Shown: positions 58,498 through 64,000 of the stretch, in pieces
How the letters are laid out: each line of letters begins with the position of its first letter
Position numbering within the stretch: position 1 is the first letter of the stretch
Assembly (NCBI GenBank): GCA_050084515.1
Contig: CM114271.1
Span: forward strand, 67,890,001-67,954,000
Source of the DNA: Blasia pusilla
Lineage: Eukaryota > Marchantiophyta > Marchantiopsida > Blasiales
Direction: 5' to 3'
DNA length: 64,000 nucleotides
Program-made: the position numbers and the translations under genes
The notes under the pieces: model-generated
Told to the model about the DNA's origin: nothing
Database searches by the model: none
The model's input: the letters and a program-made list of their open reading frames with translations, nothing else

Positions 58498-59439
58498 TAG
58501 CATTGGAAAGTATACGATGCTAATCGGAAAATGCTCTAATGGATATGTAATGCTGATTGTTAGGTTAACATAATACGACATACAAAGGTAATCAATACAA
58601 ACCTTTATAATAATAGATGTAAAACATGTTCTAATGAAGACTAAGGTTCCAATGTGTGATAGACCACCGATGAATTGAAAAATAAGCAACGGGGGCCACA
58701 ATAAGACTTCAATATGAATCCGCGCAGTGTTGGCAAGTGACCAGAAACCTGAGTTCTATTGGTCCTCGTCACTTTAGGAATTTGTTGGAGCACTCTGGTG
58801 TCTCTGCAGAAAATATGGACTTATGCACAAACTTTCAGGAGAACGGCAATTTAAGGCCTTTAAGCTCGAGCCGTAACCAGTATGAGGCCTGGATTTGAGT
58901 TTTATAACGTTGTATGTTTGAAGGTTCGGAGTCGACTATTGTAATTTTCCCAATACCAGGTCTCGAAGCCTCCAGCATCTAAAGGGGTAGGAATCACCAC
59001 CCCAACCCACTAAATTTCCTCTCGGGAGACTTAATCGCGGCTACTATGTGCCTTCTTCTCATGGCTTTGACATGCCTCCTTAGGACTCTCACATGCCCTT
59101 AGCTCATCCCACCTCCACTTTTGTCATGGCCTTACTAGTCCCAAACAACATTTGGGAAACAATTAATTTTAGTGGAGAACCCTTTACCAGACCTAGCAAG
59201 GGCTTCAGATTTTCCGAGTGAATGGCTCATTTTTACACGGCCGGTATTTTACAAGATTTTTTGAAGCGACCAATGGGTCTCATATGTCTTCTCCCATATG
59301 TAAGGTTTAAGGCTCATCCAACTTTGTGTAGTCGGGTGGAGATACTCTAAGAGAGCTATAATTTATCTTTATCCACCAATAACTATGCTTGATCTATAAT
59401 AGTCTTATTATGTCAACTATTATGTCTTTAGGTATTGCA

Positions 59440-59580
59440 ATTCTTTATTGTATGTAATAGGTCTCCATAGCTTTGCAACGTGCCTAAGCTAATGGGATTT
59501 TGCATTGGGCTCAGGACGTAGGAGACGCTGATGCTAGAAGCCCTCTTAGTGGTAGTCATGTCTCTCTAGACATAATTGAT
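59440..59580 (+). repeat. Three-copy dispersed repeat, copy 2
   Basis: AGGTCTCCATAGCTTTGCAA, GGGCTCAGGACGTAGGAGAC and CTCTTAGTGGTAGTCATGTC match the copy at the right edge. An inverted fragment of the same repeat's end (TGAGTTTAGCCGGTGG on the minus strand) lies at about 59790-59825. Confidence 0.6.
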
Positions 59581-59964
59581 ATTTTCTTTAATAATAATCT
59601 ATAATAAATAAAACCTTGGAATAATTTTTTTAACATGAAAAATCTTCCATGCCATATAGTTAACATCAGCAAAAAACAAGAAAGCGTGAATAAAAAGGGT
59701 GATAGGGGAAATCCATAGGAAGGACAAAAGAGGGGAACTTAAAGAATTGAGTACGTGAAGGCCGCAACTGGTTCGGAAAAAGAAGAGGGAGCATCCCCCC
59801 ACCGGCTAAACTCACCAACATCAAAGTCAATATAATAAGTGTTTTCGTTGGTTATTTCCGATGAAATATTTCTAGAAAATGGCATGCAACTTAAAATTTT
59901 CTTAGTTAAATATTTTGTAGATTGAAAAATTGACGAAAAAATATTTTCGATGGACCTTTTGGCA

Positions 59965-60303
59965 AAGGTGGGCATGGATCCAACAAACGGGTTGTAAGTC
60001 CGCTCGTGGCCTGCATCGAGCTCGTTTGGCCCACACTAGGCTACATGTTCAAATCTAACCTATCTTGCATGGGCTAGCGTACGGGTCCTAATGCATGCCA
60101 ATTCAAGCCACGAGCGGGCTCGATGCACGCCTCTACAGGTGAGGGGTGGGCTATAAAACACGTGGTAAAAATGGGCGGCAAGGTCTCTAAACTGGGTGCA
60201 GATTGGCCAAGCCCGGGTCTACATTGCACGGGAGGTGGGACTAGGTACAGGAGGCAAGAACCTGAGCCTACACACATATCTCCATAAGTCCATATGCAAC
60301 CTT
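59965..60303. mobile_element. GC-rich MITE-like element, copy 3
   Basis: It ends GTCCATATGCAACCTT (60303), the inverse of the AAGGTTGCA start of the other copies. Its own start, AAGGTGGGCATGGA, is a decayed version. The interior has GAGCTCG/GAGCGGGCTCG words. Confidence 0.5.
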
Positions 60304-60748
60304 GCTTTGCACTTTTGGACTTTAATGAGATAATATAAATACTAACAAAGACATAAATAGATTCATCGTTGAGTAATTCTTACAATGAAAATATAATATG
60401 AAAGCCCCTTCTTTGGGAAAAAAAACTTCTTATCCTTTATCCTTCGCTTTCGTAGAAATATTGCATAGTTTCTTGTATTGATTTGGGAAAAAAAGGAAGA
60501 AGTCCCGCTTCCATATTCCAAACTCTATCTTCTAATTTTCAAAATAAAATCACTTTCATCATTTTGAAAAAAAAATTGTCCCAAAATTCTCATATTCTTC
60601 CTACCCATCTTTGACCTAACATCTTTAAGGAAAATTCCAAAATATTATTAAATTTTCCCTTTCAACTAACTCAAAAATTCTTTCAAAATCCTATTTTTTA
60701 AAACTCTTTTTGATAGAAGATAGTAAGGAAGAAAGAATAGGAGAGGTA

Positions 60749-61520
60749 ATGTTGCGGCCCTCATAGCCAAACATGGGTCCATGTGAAATATTAGAACTCT
60801 AGTAGGCTCACACTAGGATGGATGGCGTTAGAGAAGTCTCCTGAATGAGACACGAGATGTGAGACATGAGCAAGGATAGGCATTTCAAGTGATGATGGTC
60901 ATGATCAAGTAAATCAAGATCAAATGTGAAGCAAGACTTGAGAAGCGCTCGAGTCCCATGAGAGTTGTGCGTCAAGGGGACTTCGAACTTGACTAGCGTT
61001 TGAGGTTTTTGCATTGTTTAAGATCATTACAACGAGACCAAAGTTGCGTTTGGGATGAATAAGGTGGTGTTCGAAAGCTTATGCAAAGAAGATTTCAACG
61101 CATCAAAGATCAAGAAAAATGCATGAACAAAGATTGAGAAACTACCCCAAACTATCTGATTGGTAGTTGGGTTGAGGGCCAAAAAGAGCAGCCCAAGAGG
61201 ACTTTCCCAAAAGTGGGGAGGAAGGGGATGGAGATCTCTAGAACTACATATTATGGGGAGGATCTCTAAGGGATGTTTGGAACCTAAACTCTTCTTTGGG
61301 GAGCTGCAGGGCGAACCAAGTGCATGGAATGGAGTGGGAGGTTGGCTTCAGGGTATGGATACCAAACCAAGTCCAAGGGAGCAAATTATAGATATCAACC
61401 TTGGACCTCAACTCGTGACTCCTATCTTGGGTCTCGATTAGAGACTCATTAAATATTCATTGGATAGTTGGAAGTGCCAAGCGTGTGAACCTTGGACTTT
61501 CTCGTCATTCTCCAATAGGT
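60749..61520 (+). repeat. LTR-like repeat, copy 2
   Basis: It begins TGTTGCGGCCCTCATAGCC and follows copy 1 (52797-53445) block by block, including TTGCGTTTGGGATGAATAA, AGCCCAAGAGGACTT and GGAGATCTCTAGAACTAC. Confidence 0.5.
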
Positions 61521-61989
61521 GTGTTTGAATTATATATAAGGGGAACCCATTGATGCAAAGAGTATCTATATTCTCCGATGTGCACATGATAGAGAATAAA
61601 GAGCCACAAATGATGTGATTAGAGAGGCGGTAGTATCTGTGGCTCGTATTTCAGAATATATCATTGGACAAGAGCAATTACATGTCCTACCTTCAACTAC
61701 ACAAACAACTTAACGTCAAAGAATTGATCTTCTTATATCTCGAGGTGGATTTTGGATATTGGGTGATGAGGTGGCTATTGATCCAACAAGTTTTGATTTG
61801 GCGAGAGGGAAGGGAATTTATCTAATGTAACCATGAATACAACTACCTACAAGTTTATGTGATTCTCTTGTATAATTAGAACAAGATGAAGCTCAAATGG
61901 ATTTTTCTTACTAATAAGAGGTCTTAGACTTCTTGTCCGAATTTTAAAAAAGAGGAAGAAATCTTGTTGTATACATTACTAAAACATTT

Positions 61990-62075
61990 TCTTGCTTCCC
62001 CATCGTCATATATCAATCGAATAGGCGTTCACAAATCAAGAAGTCGTCCTCCCTTAATATTATACATTCATGTAT
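61990..62075 (-). repeat. Short dispersed repeat, inverted copy
   Basis: The reverse complement reads GACTTCTTGATTTGTGAACG and ends with GGGGAAGCAAGAAAA, matching the family at 36040-36250. Confidence 0.5.
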
Positions 62076-63689
62076 CCTTTTATGTTGGGATGCGGATTTC
62101 TTGATATTTCTAATGAAATTTACCACATGCATGCGTACTTAGTAGTGTGTTAGAAATGTATGAATTGTTTTATTTATGTTAAAAAGATTAGCTACCAAAA
62201 CATATTATGGATTATTATTTGTACATTTCAAATTATAAAATTTTAATGCAATTTTTATTTTTTAAGATAAATATGGTTATTAGTGAACCAATTTTTTAAA
62301 ATTTTGGCAATCTCTTATGCTTAACATGTATCATTCGAGCAAGGATTAAAATTTTATTTTGGCTCAAGGATACAATCATGCAATGAAGTGGAAACTAGTT
62401 GATGGAATCCAATTTTAACATGAATGAAGATAATAGATCATCCTGTGTGTTTCAAAAATACTACATAGTTATCCATAGAATAGTCTCTCGTATTTCACAT
62501 GCTATATAGTATTTACGTGTACGTGGAACGCACATATATTCAAATATTATCTATATGATAATCAAACGATCGAATTTTGGATTGAAATCTTATCAAGGAC
62601 TCATATCCTTATGGGAAGAAAAATGCTTGAAATAATATTCAATTTAAATTATAAATATAAGATTTTGCAATACATAGATATACTATTTATCTTAAAAAAA
62701 ATTTATGCAATTTTTTTTATATGAAATATTTTTTTCCTTAAATTTCATGAAATTCAAACAAAAATGCATATTGTAAGATGCATGCAATCCATATTATTAT
62801 TATATCAACATGGCTTGCATGATCTATACTATTTACAAAGGATTTCCTTCCTCCCGCTAACTAACGCATGTCTTCTAAGGACATCTCTACACACAACATA
62901 TGTCCATTTAAGGGAAAGGAAAAGAATTAGGGAAGGCGAGGTAGGAGTTAAGTTAATGGAGAAGAAGGAATAAAAATTTAATATGACAAGAAGTTCAACA
63001 AAGAGATGTTTGCATAACTTATTATACATTCTTAGTTTTCTTTTATGATTTCCTCTTGCATTTTTCTCGTAAGATTATCAATATTAAAAAAAAAGCATTT
63101 CAAATTTTAAAATTTTAAAATAATTTCATTTTATTTTTCATTTTAAACTTAAATTTAAAAAATTTGGAGTGCATGGGAATTTTAAAAGTAAGAAAAAAAA
63201 AAAAAAAAAAAAAATATACCGCATTTATTATTTTTATTTTGAGATGCATGTTGACACTATGTTAGGTGTAAAATTTGGGGGAGGTGTGCGCACGAATTTT
63301 AGAGGAGAGGAAAACTAATCATTAGAACTCCCTAAGAAGTGAAGAAGTGGGGATTATTTTTAGTGAAGAATGGGATGTTTATGATCTGGTTATGACTTCT
63401 CCTTTAAGAATGAGACATGAAAATTTTTACAAAGACCATGAGATTATTTGGTACACGGGAGCAAGATATTGATTAAGGGTTGGTTTGAACCCAAAGAAGT
63501 ATGGACATCATTCCATAATTTAACCCCTAACAGCATGATGTAGCCTCACTTGTGGTGGTGGCGGATGTTGTAGTGATTGATCCTGCGTGGGAGGTTGTGC
63601 GAGCCTAAGTGGTGGCACAAAGGAGATTGCTACAAGGAGAAGGGGAGGCGATGAAGAAGAGCCATCTCTATAGTCGGCTTTATGATTGA

Positions 63690-64000
63690 CATCCATCCGT
63701 CCCTCTAGTCATGGAGATGTATGGGACTATGGGGAAAAGGTTTGACTCATTTCTTATGGATTGCGGTCATCATCTCCACTTGAGAAATGGGTTTTCCTTA
63801 GCAAGTGCGATTCTTTCTTGTAGGCAATGGGTCTTCATAGCTTTGCAGCGTGCCCGAGCTAATGGGTTTTTCCCGCAAGCTCAGGCTGTGGGAGACGCTG
63901 ACGCTAGAGGCCCGCTTAGTGGTAGTCACGTCCCTCTAGGTGTTGTTGATAATGTCTCTACTGTTGGTGAGTTTAGCCGGTAGGAAGGATGCCCCCTTTT
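63690..64000 (+). repeat. Three-copy dispersed repeat, copy 3, cut by the window edge
   Basis: The best preserved copy. A 90-codon open frame (63711-63983) covers most of it, with CGHHLHLRNGFSLASAILSC and RARANGFFPQAQAVGDADAR, but the sister copies do not keep this frame. It could be the start of a larger transposon lying to the right. Confidence 0.5.

Larger units (their letters stand above)
56871..63689. other. AT-rich intergenic DNA with small repeats
   Basis: I see no convincing gene. A CpG-richer patch at 57180-57780 could be a promoter region, and its short open frames show no known domain. Repeats inside this stretch are listed separately: a minisatellite, a MITE-like copy, an LTR-like copy, a dispersed repeat and a run of 22 A (63193-63214). 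Confidence 0.45.

Noticed and set aside
1-64000. CRISPR arrays, operons or prokaryotic signals
   Set aside because: No regularly spaced repeats with unique spacers were seen, and introns, plant retroelements and TTTAGGG repeats show a eukaryotic nuclear genome.

Overview
This window comes from a plant nuclear genome. The evidence is GT-AG introns in a MATE transporter gene, Arabidopsis-type TTTAGGG repeats, plant-type Ty1/copia and Ty3/gypsy elements, and AT-rich intergenic DNA. The retrotransposon methyltransferases are DNMT3-like; to my knowledge angiosperms have lost that family, so a bryophyte, lycophyte, fern, gymnosperm or charophyte source is more likely. I cannot name the species.

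About half of the window is retrotransposon. A decayed Ty1/copia pol lies at 1-2145 with a 3' LTR start. The rest is dominated by five copies, here called DM-1 to DM-5, of an unusual Ty3/gypsy-like group. DM-1 is minus, 7752 to 2401. DM-2 is minus, 13080 to 8641. DM-3 is plus, 16345 to 22144. DM-4 is minus, 52097 to 36399. DM-5 is plus, 43339 to 49987, and is inserted inside the gag of DM-4. A fragment of a different Ty3/gypsy family lies at 14970-15670.

Put together, the DM copies give the order gag (two CCHC knuckles), aspartic protease, DNMT3-like C5-cytosine methyltransferase, reverse transcriptase, RNase H, DDE integrase, C-terminal PHD finger. The methyltransferase sits between protease and RT in the same pol region. 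The PHD finger follows the integrase where chromoviruses have a chromodomain. The ends are also unusual: instead of two plain LTRs, three copies show a split-direct-repeat layout (A1 - ORFs - B1 - A2 - B2) with a palindromic B1/A2 junction. All copies carry stops, frameshifts or deletions.

The one convincing intact host gene is an eight-exon MATE/DTX efflux transporter at 28860-32205, whose joined exons give an open frame of 498 codons plus stop. A decayed or multi-exon uncharacterised gene may lie at 54845-56198 on the minus strand. The remaining AT-rich DNA holds small dispersed repeats: a GC-rich MITE-like family with TIR AAGGTTGCA, a short repeat found about seven times, two related LTR-like copies, a three-copy repeat reaching the right edge, and a small minisatellite.
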